Origin: Pseudomonas sp. 21 | GTDB lineage: Bacteria > Pseudomonadota > Gammaproteobacteria > Pseudomonadales > Pseudomonadaceae | Assembly: GCF_000955805.1 (NCBI RefSeq) | Contig: NZ_JYOA01000010.1 | Location: 709,914 to 773,913, forward strand | Reading direction: 5' to 3' | Length of the DNA: 64,000 nt | Part shown: in pieces, positions 57,039 through 64,000 of the stretch | Layout of the letters: each line of letters begins with the position of its first letter | Numbering within the stretch: position 1 is the stretch's first letter | Made by a program: the position numbers and the translations under genes | Notes under the pieces: model-generated | The model's database searches: none | The model's input: the letters and a program-made list of their open reading frames with translations, nothing else | Told to the model about the DNA's origin: nothing

Positions 57039-59990
57039 TTACTGCTCGGCCGTCGGGCCAGGATGCCGCGGCAAGGTGACGCTGATGCGGGTTCCGCATT
57101 CGCGTTCCGGGTCTGCCGGGCTGTCTATGGTGATTTGCCCATAATGCTCTTCCACGATCGAATAGACCAGAGCGAGCCCCAGGCCGGTTCCCTTGCCCGG
57201 GTCCTTGGTGGTGAAGAAGGGCTCGAACAGGCGGTCGATGATCGACTTGGGTATTCCGCTGCCTTCGTCCTCGACGATCAGGTCGATGGTCTGCTCGGAA
57301 GCTTCGGTGCGCACGCGGATCGCGCCGTTGGGCGGGGAGGCGTCGCGGGCGTTGGAGAGCAGGTTGATCAGCACCTGGGCCAGGCGCTGGGAGTCGCCTT
57401 CCACCCAGTGTTCCGGATCGCACAGGTTGAAGAACTGCACGTCGACGCTGCGCTTGTTCAACGACAGCAGGCCGATGGCTTCCTGGGCGACGTCCGCCAG
57501 GCACACCGGCTCGGCCGCGACCTGCTTGCCGCCGGCGTGGGCGAAGCTCATCAGCGACTGCACGATGCGCGAGACGCGCTTGGTCTGCTCCAGGATCTGC
57601 CCGCTGATCTCGGTCAGCTCGCCATCGCCTTCGCGTTCTTCCCGCAGGTTCTGCGCCAGGCAGGCGATGCCGGTGATGGGGTTGCCGATCTCGTGGGCGA
57701 CGCCGGCGGCCAGGCGGCCGATGGAGGCCAGGCGCTCGGAGTGGATCAGCTTGTCTTCCAGGGACTGGGTTTCGGTGAGGTCTTCGACCAGCAGTACCAG
57801 GCCGCTGTTACCGGGCGCGAGGGGCTCCTCGATCGCCGCCTTGTGCAGGTTCAGCCAGCGAGTCTGGCCCTCGATGGTCAGGCGCTGCTTGTGCAGGTGC
57901 TCGTCGGGGGCGTCGATGAAGCCTTCCAGCAGGCCGCGCCACGGATCGGGCAGGGCGGCCAGGCGCGAGCCGACCACGCGCTGTGCGCTGACCCCGGTGA
58001 GTTCCTCGATGGCGCGGTTCCACATGAGGATTTCCTGGTCCTTGGCCAGCGAGCAGACGCCCATGGGCAGATCCTGCAGGGTCTGGCGGTGGTAGCGACG
58101 CAGGGTATCGAGTTCGGCGGCCAGGCCGGTGAGGCGGGAGTGGTAGTCCTCCAGGCGGCTCTCGATGAAGTGGATGTCCTCGGTGACATAGGCTTCGCTG
58201 CTGGCCTTGTAGGGCAGGAAGGTTTCCACCATGTCCTGCGCCACGCTCGGGCCCATCAGGCCGGAGAGGTTCGCTTCGATGCGATCGCGCAGGCGGCGCA
58301 GGGCATAGGGGCGGCGTTCGTCGAAGGGCAGGTGGAGGTCGCGCAGGGCCTGTTCCACCTCGCGCTGGGCGGTCTTTGCCCCCAGCGGCTTGGCCAGCTG
58401 GCTGGCGAATTCCTGCGGGGAGACGGCGATCAGCTCGCGGCGCTGTGGGCGGCGCACGTTGTCGACGGCGCAGGCTTCGGCGGCGCCTTTCTCTTCATCG
58501 CTGGCTTCGGTGAACAGCGAGACCAGGGTGAACACCAGCACGTTGGCCGCCAGTGAGGCGAGCGCTGCGAGGTGCCAGGTGGTGTCGTCGAGCACGTAGA
58601 GCGAGTTGAACATCGGTACGTAGATGCTCTGCAGGTTCGCGACCAGCGGGGTGAGCATGGTCGCGCCCCACACCAGCATGCCCGCCACGAGACCTGCGAT
58701 GAAACCGCGGCGGTTGGCGGTCGGCCAGTAGAGCACGGCCAGCGCGCCGGGAAGGAACTGCAGGGTGGCGACGAAGGAGACTATCCCCAGGTTGGACAGG
58801 TCCTGCTCGGCGCCCAGCAGCAGGTAGAAGGCATAGCCGGCCATGATGATCGCGGCGATCAGCGCGCGGCGGGTCCATTTCAGCCAGCGGTAGATGTTGC
58901 CTTCGGCCGGCGGCTGGTAGAGCGGCAGCACCAGGTGGTTGAGCACCATGCCCGAGAGCGCCAGGGTCATCACGATGATCAGGCCGCTGGCGGCGGAGAT
59001 GCCGCCGACGAAGGCGGTCAGCGCCAGGGCCGGGCTGTCCACCGAGATGCCCAGGCCGAGGGTGAAGTACTCCGGGTTGGTCGAGGCGCCCAGGTGCAGG
59101 CCGGCCCAGAGGATCGGCGGCACCGCGAGGCTCATCGGCAGCAGGAACAGCGGCAGGCCCCAGCTGGCGCTGAGCAGCGCGCGTGGGTTGAGGTTCTCGG
59201 TGAAGGTCATGTGGAACATGTGCGGCATGACGATGGCCGAGGCGAAGAACACCAGCAGCAGCGTGCGCCACGGCCCTTCGGCCAGCGGGGTGTGCAGGGT
59301 GCTCAGGGCTTCCTGGTTCTGCAGCAGCCAGACTTCCAGGCCGTCCGGTCCGCCGAACACGCCATAGAGGGCGAACAGGCCGATGGAGCAGAGCGCCACC
59401 AGCTTCACCAGCGATTCGAAGGCGATCGCCATTACCAACCCTTCATGACGCTCGCGGGTGGCGATGTGGCGTGCGCCGAAGAGGATGGCGAACAGCGTGA
59501 TCAGCGCGCAGAACGCCAGCGCCGCACGGTTGGGCTCGGATTCGCGGGTGAGGATGCTGATCGAGTCGGTCACCGCCTGGATCTGCAATGCCAGCATCGG
59601 CAGCACGCCGATCAGCATGAACAGCGTGGTCAGCGCGCCGGCCCAGGTGCTGCGGAAGCGGAAGGCGAACAGGTCGGCCAGCGACGACAGTTGGTACGCC
59701 CGCGTGATCCGCAGGATCGGATAGAGCAGCACCGGCGCGAGCAGGAAGGCGCCGGAGACGCCCAGGTAGATCGCCAGGAAGCCGTAGCCGTACTGGTAGG
59801 CCAGGCCGACCGTGCCATAGAAGGCCCAGGCGCTGGCGTACACGCCCAGCGACAGGGTGTAGATCAGCGGATGGCGCACCAGCCGGCGCGGAATGAAGCC
59901 GCGCTCGGTGATCCAGGCGACACCGAAGAGGACCATCAGGTAGGAGGCGCTGATCAGGATCAGCTGGGTGAGGCTAAAGCTCGTCAGCAT
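57039..59990 (-). CDS. cbrA: Transporter-like sensor histidine kinase CbrA
   Basis: 983 residues. An N-terminal sodium-solute-symporter-like domain with about 13 membrane helices (about 1-500), then a STAC-like segment, a PAS domain (about 620-740) and a kinase core: H-box [15 protein letters not shown] box [11 protein letters not shown], and G boxes DEGSGIP and [14 protein letters not shown]. Such SLC5-fused kinases can transport histidine. How transport relates to signalling is not settled. It overlaps cbrX by 17 bp. Confidence 0.97.
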   Translation of the reverse strand: MLTSFSLTQLILISASYLMVLFGVAWITERGFIPRRLVRHPLIYTLSLGVYASAWAFYGTVGLAYQYGYGFLAIYLGVSGAFLLAPVLLYPILRITRAYQLSSLADLFAFRFRSTWAGALTTLFMLIGVLPMLALQIQAVTDSISILTRESEPNRAALAFCALITLFAILFGARHIATRERHEGLVMAIAFESLVKLVALCSIGLFALYGVFGGPDGLEVWLLQNQEALSTLHTPLAEGPWRTLLLVFFASAIVMPHMFHMTFTENLNPRALLSASWGLPLFLLPMSLAVPPILWAGLHLGASTNPEYFTLGLGISVDSPALALTAFVGGISAASGLIIVMTLALSGMVLNHLVLPLYQPPAEGNIYRWLKWTRRALIAAIIMAGYAFYLLLGAEQDLSNLGIVSFVATLQFLPGALAVLYWPTANRRGFIAGLVAGMLVWGATMLTPLVANLQSIYVPMFNSLYVLDDTTWHLAALASLAANVLVFTLVSLFTEASDEEKGAAEACAVDNVRRPQRRELIAVSPQEFASQLAKPLGAKTAQREVEQALRDLHLPFDERRPYALRRLRDRIEANLSGLMGPSVAQDMVETFLPYKASSEAYVTEDIHFIESRLEDYHSRLTGLAAELDTLRRYHRQTLQDLPMGVCSLAKDQEILMWNRAIEELTGVSAQRVVGSRLAALPDPWRGLLEGFIDAPDEHLHKQRLTIEGQTRWLNLHKAAIEEPLAPGNSGLVLLVEDLTETQSLEDKLIHSERLASIGRLAAGVAHEIGNPITGIACLAQNLREEREGDGELTEISGQILEQTKRVSRIVQSLMSFAHAGGKQVAAEPVCLADVAQEAIGLLSLNKRSVDVQFFNLCDPEHWVEGDSQRLAQVLINLLSNARDASPPNGAIRVRTEASEQTIDLIVEDEGSGIPKSIIDRLFEPFFTTKDPGKGTGLGLALVYSIVEEHYGQITIDSPADPERECGTRISVTLPRHPGPTAEQ

Positions 59991-60150
59991 CGCGCTGGCT
60001 CTGCAGGATGAAGGTGACGACGATCAGGATCAGCCACAGCAGATACGGGCGGTACCAGGCGCCGTGGGGATCGATCCACCAGTCCATGATGGCCGGTGAG
60101 AACAGGTAGATGCCCACGACCAGGAGCAACACCAGTCGGTAGATGTACAT
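59974..60150 (-). CDS. cbrX: Small membrane protein CbrX overlapping cbrA
   Basis: 58 residues from ATG 60150 (GAGAGAGA just upstream). Two hydrophobic helices (YRLVLLLVVGIYLFSP, then YLLWLILIVVTFIL) and a short charged tail. The stop lies 17 bp inside cbrA, so translation is coupled. A small ORF at this place, cbrX, has been described in pseudomonads as part of the cbrAB transcript. A longer frame in the same phase that begins further upstream crosses the REPIN and is not used. Confidence 0.82.
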   Translation of the reverse strand: MYIYRLVLLLVVGIYLFSPAIMDWWIDPHGAWYRPYLLWLILIVVTFILQSQRDADEL

Positions 60151-60248
60151 GTCGTCTCTCTCTTGGTTCGGCGGGCAGGCTACCTGTGCGCACAGTTGCC
60201 GGCAAGCCGCCTGCCGGCCTTGTCTGGCACCGAGCGGTCGCAAGCCAT

Positions 60249-60317
60249 GTAGGAGCGAGCTTGCTCGCGAATGGGCCCCCGCCGCAGAACCAGGTTCGCG
60301 AGCAAGCTCGCTCCTAC
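60249..60317. repeat. REPIN, second copy
   Basis: The same two 23-bp REP units as at 5334-5410, in the same inverted order, here 23 bp apart, between cbrX and gluQ. The intervening sequence differs completely from the first copy. Confidence 0.9.
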
Positions 60318-60353
60318 AAAAAACAGTTCGTGCAGGTGCCCTGTACGACCAGT

Positions 60354-61241
60354 CTAGAGCTGTGCGTCTTCCAGCGTCAGGCTGTGGGGGATGGCGCCGG
60401 CGTCCCAATGGCCGATGCCCCAGGCGAGCACCTCGCCCGGCGAAGCATGCAGCAGCTCGGCGGGCGGCTTCTGCCCCAGCGCTTTCAGCGCGCGCACCAG
60501 TAGCGGGGCGGCCTGGTCGGCTTCCAGTGGCGGCGAGCGGTAGGACTTGCCGAGCTTGTGACCATCGGGCTGGATGATCAGCGGCACGTGCAGGTAGCGC
60601 GGGGCGGCGATGCCCAGCAGTTCCTGCAGGTAGAGCTGGCGCGGGGTGTTGTCCAGCAGGTCGGCGCCGCGAACGATGTCGGTAACACCCTGCCAGGCAT
60701 CGTCCAGCACCACCGCCAGTTGGTAGGCGAACAGCCCGTCGCGCCGGCGAATGACGAAGTCGCCCACGTCGCGGCCCAGGTGCTGGTGGAACTCGCCCTG
60801 CAGGCGATCGATGAAGCGGTAGTCCAGCTCCGGCACGCGGATGCGGATGGCGACGTCACCGTGCCAGTCATGCTGGGCGTCGCGGCAGGTGCCGGGGTAG
60901 ATGCCGTTGCTGCCTTCGAGCTGCTTGCGCGAGCAAGTGCAGGCATAGGCGAGGCCGCTGCGCAGCCATTGTTCGACCTGGGCGGCGTAGGCGTTGCCCC
61001 GCTCGCTCTGGCGCTCCACCGGGCCGTCCCACTCGAAACCGTAGCGTTCGAGGGTCTCCAGAATAGCCGCCTGGGCGCCGGGCATTTCGCGCGGTGGGTC
61101 GAGGTCTTCCATGCGTACCAGCCACTTTCCCCCCACGGCGCGCGCGTCCAGGTAGGAAGCCACCGCCGCCACCAGCGAACCGAAGTGCAGGTAGCCGCTG
61201 GGCGTGGGGGCGAAGCGTCCGACGTAGCGGGAGGCGGGCAT
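60354..61241 (-). CDS. gluQ: Glutamyl-Q tRNA(Asp) synthetase
   Basis: 295 residues. A truncated class I glutamyl-tRNA synthetase without the anticodon-binding part, which glutamylates the queuosine of tRNA-Asp. The ATP signature at residues 9-22 (RFAPTPSGYLHFGS) and KLGKS (KMSKS variant) are intact. The zinc knuckle shows Cys residues in YACTCSR and YPGTCRD. The usual neighbour is dksA, 82 bp away. Confidence 0.95.
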   Translation of the reverse strand: MPASRYVGRFAPTPSGYLHFGSLVAAVASYLDARAVGGKWLVRMEDLDPPREMPGAQAAILETLERYGFEWDGPVERQSERGNAYAAQVEQWLRSGLAYACTCSRKQLEGSNGIYPGTCRDAQHDWHGDVAIRIRVPELDYRFIDRLQGEFHQHLGRDVGDFVIRRRDGLFAYQLAVVLDDAWQGVTDIVRGADLLDNTPRQLYLQELLGIAAPRYLHVPLIIQPDGHKLGKSYRSPPLEADQAAPLLVRALKALGQKPPAELLHASPGEVLAWGIGHWDAGAIPHSLTLEDAQL

Positions 61242-61284
61242 GGAAACTCTCGGCTGGATGACTATCTATAAAACGCGGAAACGA

Positions 61285-61308
61285 AACGGGGCGCCGCAGC
61301 GCCCCGTT
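61285..61308 (-). terminator. dksA terminator
   Basis: A 10-bp perfect stem AACGGGGCGC/GCGCCCCGTT with a 4-nt loop. On the minus strand it is followed by TCGTTTCC. Confidence 0.7.
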
Positions 61309-61323
61309 CGGGATCAACCAGAC

Positions 61324-61767
61324 TCAGGAGCCCAGTTGCTTTTCCTTGATTTCCGCCAGGGTCTTGCAGTCGATGCACAGGGTGGCGGTGGGGCGGGCTT
61401 CCAGACGGCGGATGCCGATCTCGACGCCGCAGGAATCGCACCAGCCGTAGTCGTTGTCTTCGATCAGTTGCAGGGTCTCGTCGATCTTCTTGATCAGCTT
61501 GCGCTCGCGGTCGCGGGCGCGCAGCTCGAGGCTGAACTCTTCTTCCTGGCTGGCCCGGTCGGCCGGGTCGGGGAAGTTGGCCGCTTCGTCCTGCATGTGG
61601 TGCACGGTGCGGTCCACTTCTTCCATCAGCTCAACTTTCCATTTGTTGAGGATGGAGGTGAAGTGCGCGCGCATGCGATCACTCATGTACTCCTCGCCCT
61701 TGGTTTCCTGGTAGGGCTCGAAGCCACGAATCAGTTGGCTGCTCTGTTGCTTTGCTTTGGTGGGCAT
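61324..61767 (-). CDS. dksA: RNA polymerase-binding transcription factor DksA
   Basis: 147 residues. Coiled-coil tip with the ADRAS-like acidic turn (PDPADRASQEEEFS) and a four-cysteine zinc finger CDSCGVEIGIRRLEARPTATLCIDC, described by its CxxC...CxxC spacing. Works with ppGpp in the stringent response. It is divergent from the aminotransferase gene, with a 334-bp gap that contains a perfect dyad. Confidence 0.97.
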   Translation of the reverse strand: MPTKAKQQSSQLIRGFEPYQETKGEEYMSDRMRAHFTSILNKWKVELMEEVDRTVHHMQDEAANFPDPADRASQEEEFSLELRARDRERKLIKKIDETLQLIEDNDYGWCDSCGVEIGIRRLEARPTATLCIDCKTLAEIKEKQLGS

Positions 61768-61860
61768 GGATGACCGCCTCTCACTCTCGCTAATCCTCTC
61801 GCGGATGGTCCCTCTCCGGCACCGCCGGCCCCGCGCTCGCAGCGGGCGAACTTACCAGAA

Positions 61861-61890
61861 CGATAACCGCGATGCTACTCCCGGTTATCG
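61861..61890. promoter_or_regulatory. Perfect dyad upstream of dksA
   Basis: CGATAACCG-N12-CGGTTATCG with 9-bp exact arms, 94-123 bp from the dksA start in the 334-bp divergent gap (61768-62101). It resembles an operator for a dimeric regulator, and no known consensus is matched. The gap also has a -10-like TAGAAT at 62065-62070 ahead of the aminotransferase, and nothing else that I can support. Confidence 0.5.
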
Positions 61891-62101
61891 AGCCTGCCAG
61901 TACCCGCACATGACCTGATCGCCAGGCCGGCGACCCACCGGTCATCGCCAGTGGGGTTTTCTGCAAACCTGAGCAGAATCGTCGGCGTTCGCCAGACGAA
62001 GCCTGCAAGTTCCCGGAAGCCGCGCATTGCAGGCGTGGCTGCCCAGAATTCATCAGTGGCCTGTTAGAATCCCGGCTCTGTCGCAAAGTTCGGAATATTC
62101 C

Positions 62102-63274
62102 ATGGCCACCACCTTCAGTGCGCGCAGCCGCGCCATCGAACCCTTCCACGTCATGGCGCTGCTGGCGCGGGCCAACGAGCTGCAGGCCGCGGGCCACGAC
62201 GTCATCCACCTGGAAATCGGCGAGCCGGACTTCACTACCGCCGCGCCTATCGTCGAGGCCGGGCAGAAGGCCTTGGCAAATGGTCACACGCGCTATACCG
62301 CCGCACGTGGCCTGCCGGCGCTGCGCGAAGCCATCGCCGGCTTCTACGCCCAGCGCTACGGCCTGTCGATCGATCCACAACGCATTCTCGTCACGCCCGG
62401 CGGCTCCGGCGCCCTGCTGCTCGCCAGCAGCCTGCTGGTGGACCCGGGCAAGCACTGGTTGCTGGCTGATCCGGGCTACCCGTGCAACCGCCATTTCCTG
62501 CGCTTGGTGGAAGGCGCCGCACAACTGGTGCCGGTTGGGCCGGAGAGCCGTTACCAGCTCACCCCGGAACTCATCGCACGGCACTGGGATCAGGACAGTG
62601 TAGGCGCTCTGGCCGCCTCGCCGGCGAATCCTACGGGCACCCTGTTGCACAAGGATGAGCTCGCCGCGCTGTCTTCGGCCCTCAGGGCGCGTGGCGGCCA
62701 CCTGGTGGTCGACGAGATCTACCACGGCCTGACCTATGGCATCGACGCGCCCAGCGTGCTGGAAGTGGATGACGAGGCCTTCGTCCTCAACAGTTTCTCC
62801 AAATATTTCGGCATGACCGGCTGGCGCCTGGGCTGGCTGGTGGCGCCGCCCGAGGCGGTGGGCGAACTGGAGAAGCTGGCGCAGAACCTCTACATCAGCG
62901 CACCGAGCATGGCCCAGCACGCCGCGCTGGCCTGCTTCGAGCCGGCCACCCTGGCGATCCTCGAAGAGCGCCGCGAAGAGTTCCGCCGCCGCCGCGACTA
63001 CCTGCTGCCTGCGTTGCGTGAACTGGGCTTCGGTATCGCCGTGGAGCCGGAGGGGGCCTTTTATCTGTATGCGGATATCAGCGCCTTCGGTGGTGACGCC
63101 TTCGCCTTCTGCCAGCACTTCATCGAGACCGAGCACGTGGCCTTCACGCCCGGCATCGACTTCGGGCGTTACCAGGCTTCGCACCATGTGCGTTTCGCCT
63201 ACACCCAGAGCGTTGAGCGCCTGCAGCAGGCGGTGGAGCGCATCGCCCGCGGCCTGAAGACCTGGCGTCCCTGA
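62102..63274 (+). CDS. PLP-dependent class I aminotransferase
   Basis: 390 residues from ATG 62102. The longer frame starting at 62027 is not family-like. PLP lysine in [14 protein letters not shown], aspartate/tyrosine region [21 protein letters not shown] and the C-terminal arginine in [11 protein letters not shown]. It is most like aspartate or aromatic aminotransferases of subgroup I, and the substrate is not determined by sequence. It shares one base with the sfsA start. Confidence 0.9.
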   Translation: MATTFSARSRAIEPFHVMALLARANELQAAGHDVIHLEIGEPDFTTAAPIVEAGQKALANGHTRYTAARGLPALREAIAGFYAQRYGLSIDPQRILVTPGGSGALLLASSLLVDPGKHWLLADPGYPCNRHFLRLVEGAAQLVPVGPESRYQLTPELIARHWDQDSVGALAASPANPTGTLLHKDELAALSSALRARGGHLVVDEIYHGLTYGIDAPSVLEVDDEAFVLNSFSKYFGMTGWRLGWLVAPPEAVGELEKLAQNLYISAPSMAQHAALACFEPATLAILEERREEFRRRRDYLLPALRELGFGIAVEPEGAFYLYADISAFGGDAFAFCQHFIETEHVAFTPGIDFGRYQASHHVRFAYTQSVERLQQAVERIARGLKTWRP

Positions 63275-63981
63275 TGCGTTTCGAACCGGCGCTGGAAGAG
63301 GCGCGCCTGATCAAACGCTACAAGCGCTTCCTGGCGGACATCGAGACCGCCAGTGGTGAGCAGTTGACCATCCACTGCCCGAACACCGGCTCGATGCTCA
63401 ACTGCATGAGCGAGGGTTGCCGCGTATGGTTCAGCCGCTCCGATGACCCCAAGCGCAAGCTGCCGGGGACCTGGGAGCTGGTGGAGACTCCACAGGGGAG
63501 ATTGGCCTGCGTGAACACCGGGCGGGCCAATCGTCTGGTGGAAGAGGCGTTGCTGGCCGGCACGGTGACCGAGCTGGCCGGCTTCGACGAACTGCGCCGC
63601 GAAGTCGCCTACGGGCAGGAGAACAGCCGGGCGGACTTCCGCCTGATGTACGCCGGCAAACCGGTGTACGTGGAGGTGAAAAGCGTGACCCTGGGGTTCG
63701 ACGAAACCTCGGTCGCCGCCTTCCCCGATGCCGTTACCCAGCGTGGTGCCAAGCACTTGCGCGAGCTGGCGGCGCTGGCGCGTGAGGGTATGCGTGCGGT
63801 GCTGCTGTACGCGGTGAATCTGTCGGATATCGAGGCGGTTCGCCCGGCGGTGGAAATCGACCGGGCCTACGCCGCCGCGCTGGCGGAGGCGCACAACGCC
63901 GGGGTGGAGGTGCTGGCGTATGGCGCGCGGATCGATACCCGGGAGATTTGGCTGGAGCGGCCGCTGAAGGTGTTGTTGTAG
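63274..63981 (+). CDS. sfsA: SfsA family DNA/RNA nuclease
   Basis: 235 residues. Sugar fermentation stimulation protein A. Relatives bind DNA and show nuclease activity. Conserved segments [34 protein letters not shown] and the nuclease-like YVEVKSVTL...[11 protein letters not shown]. The ATG overlaps the aminotransferase stop (TGATG). Its stop codon lies inside the last REP-like repeat. Confidence 0.95.
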   Translation: MRFEPALEEARLIKRYKRFLADIETASGEQLTIHCPNTGSMLNCMSEGCRVWFSRSDDPKRKLPGTWELVETPQGRLACVNTGRANRLVEEALLAGTVTELAGFDELRREVAYGQENSRADFRLMYAGKPVYVEVKSVTLGFDETSVAAFPDAVTQRGAKHLRELAALAREGMRAVLLYAVNLSDIEAVRPAVEIDRAYAAALAEAHNAGVEVLAYGARIDTREIWLERPLKVLL

Positions 63982-64000
63982 GAGCGCCCCATGGGCGCGA
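63978..64000 (+). repeat. REP-like unit at window end (incomplete)
   Basis: GTAGGAGCGCCCCATGGGCG then CGA starts one base before the sfsA stop codon. It shares the GTAGGAGCG head with the REP units of the window but has the different core GCCCCATGGGC. The element continues beyond the edge. Confidence 0.6.

Overview
The window is an ordinary chromosomal segment of a Pseudomonas from the P. aeruginosa lineage. The evidence is high GC, the gene order lldP/lldR-smpB-ratA-rnfH-bamE-fur-recN-grpE-dnaK-dnaJ-dapB-carA-(lysE-like)-carB-greA-yhbY-rlmE-ftsH-folP-glmM-tpiA-secG-tRNA-rimP-nusA-infB-rbfA-truB-rpsO-pnp, followed by panD-panC-panB-folK-pcnB-crcZ-cbrB-cbrA-gluQ-dksA-sfsA, and near-identical protein starts and lengths. 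From memory this tracks PAO1 roughly from PA4770 down to PA4721. The exact species cannot be named from the sequence alone. No prophage, IS element, CRISPR array or rRNA was seen.

Regions. 1-2740: L-lactate permease (cut by the window edge) and its divergent regulator LldR, with a clear operator between them. 2777-7114: smpB, the ratA/rnfH pair, bamE, fur and recN, with a REPIN-type repeat and a LexA box. 7215-12001: heat-shock operon grpE-dnaK-dnaJ behind a sigma-32 type promoter, then dapB. 12036-18151: carA, a LysE-type exporter, carB, greA and a small membrane protein. 18194-24760: yhbY, rlmE, ftsH, folP, glmM, tpiA, secG. 24776-33908: tRNA-Leu, tRNA-fMet, and the transcription/translation cluster rimP-nusA-infB-rbfA-truB-rpsO-pnp with several RNA hairpins. 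33958-48832: the most variable part. It holds a zinc-finger/membrane/repeat protein of unknown role, BON and CsbD stress-type proteins (a sigma-54 promoter precedes the BON gene), a rhomboid protease, two DUF2845 proteins, a DUF748 protein, an orphan NarL-type response regulator, thiolase, DUF2236 oxygenase-like protein, acetyl-CoA synthetase, and a divergent pair made of an exported DJ-1/PfpI protein and a DJ-1/AraC regulator. 48880-54812: pgi and the pantothenate/folate/poly(A) genes. 55029-60150: the carbon catabolite control locus, with sRNA CrcZ, CbrB, CbrA and the small membrane ORF CbrX. 60249-64000: a second REPIN, gluQ, dksA, an aminotransferase, sfsA and a terminal REP-like repeat.

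The strongest regulatory story is at 55029-60150. CbrA (transporter-like sensor kinase) and CbrB (sigma-54 activator) are followed by a perfect CbrB palindrome, a sigma-54 promoter and a non-coding transcript with six A-rich Hfq/Crc decoy motifs. This is the CrcZ system, read here directly from sequence. A second good sigma-54 promoter, in front of the BON-domain gene, is not one I know to be described. The least explained gene is the one at 33958-35379. Several gene starts were moved from the longest reading frame to internal ATG, GTG or TTG codons, with the reasons given in each entry.
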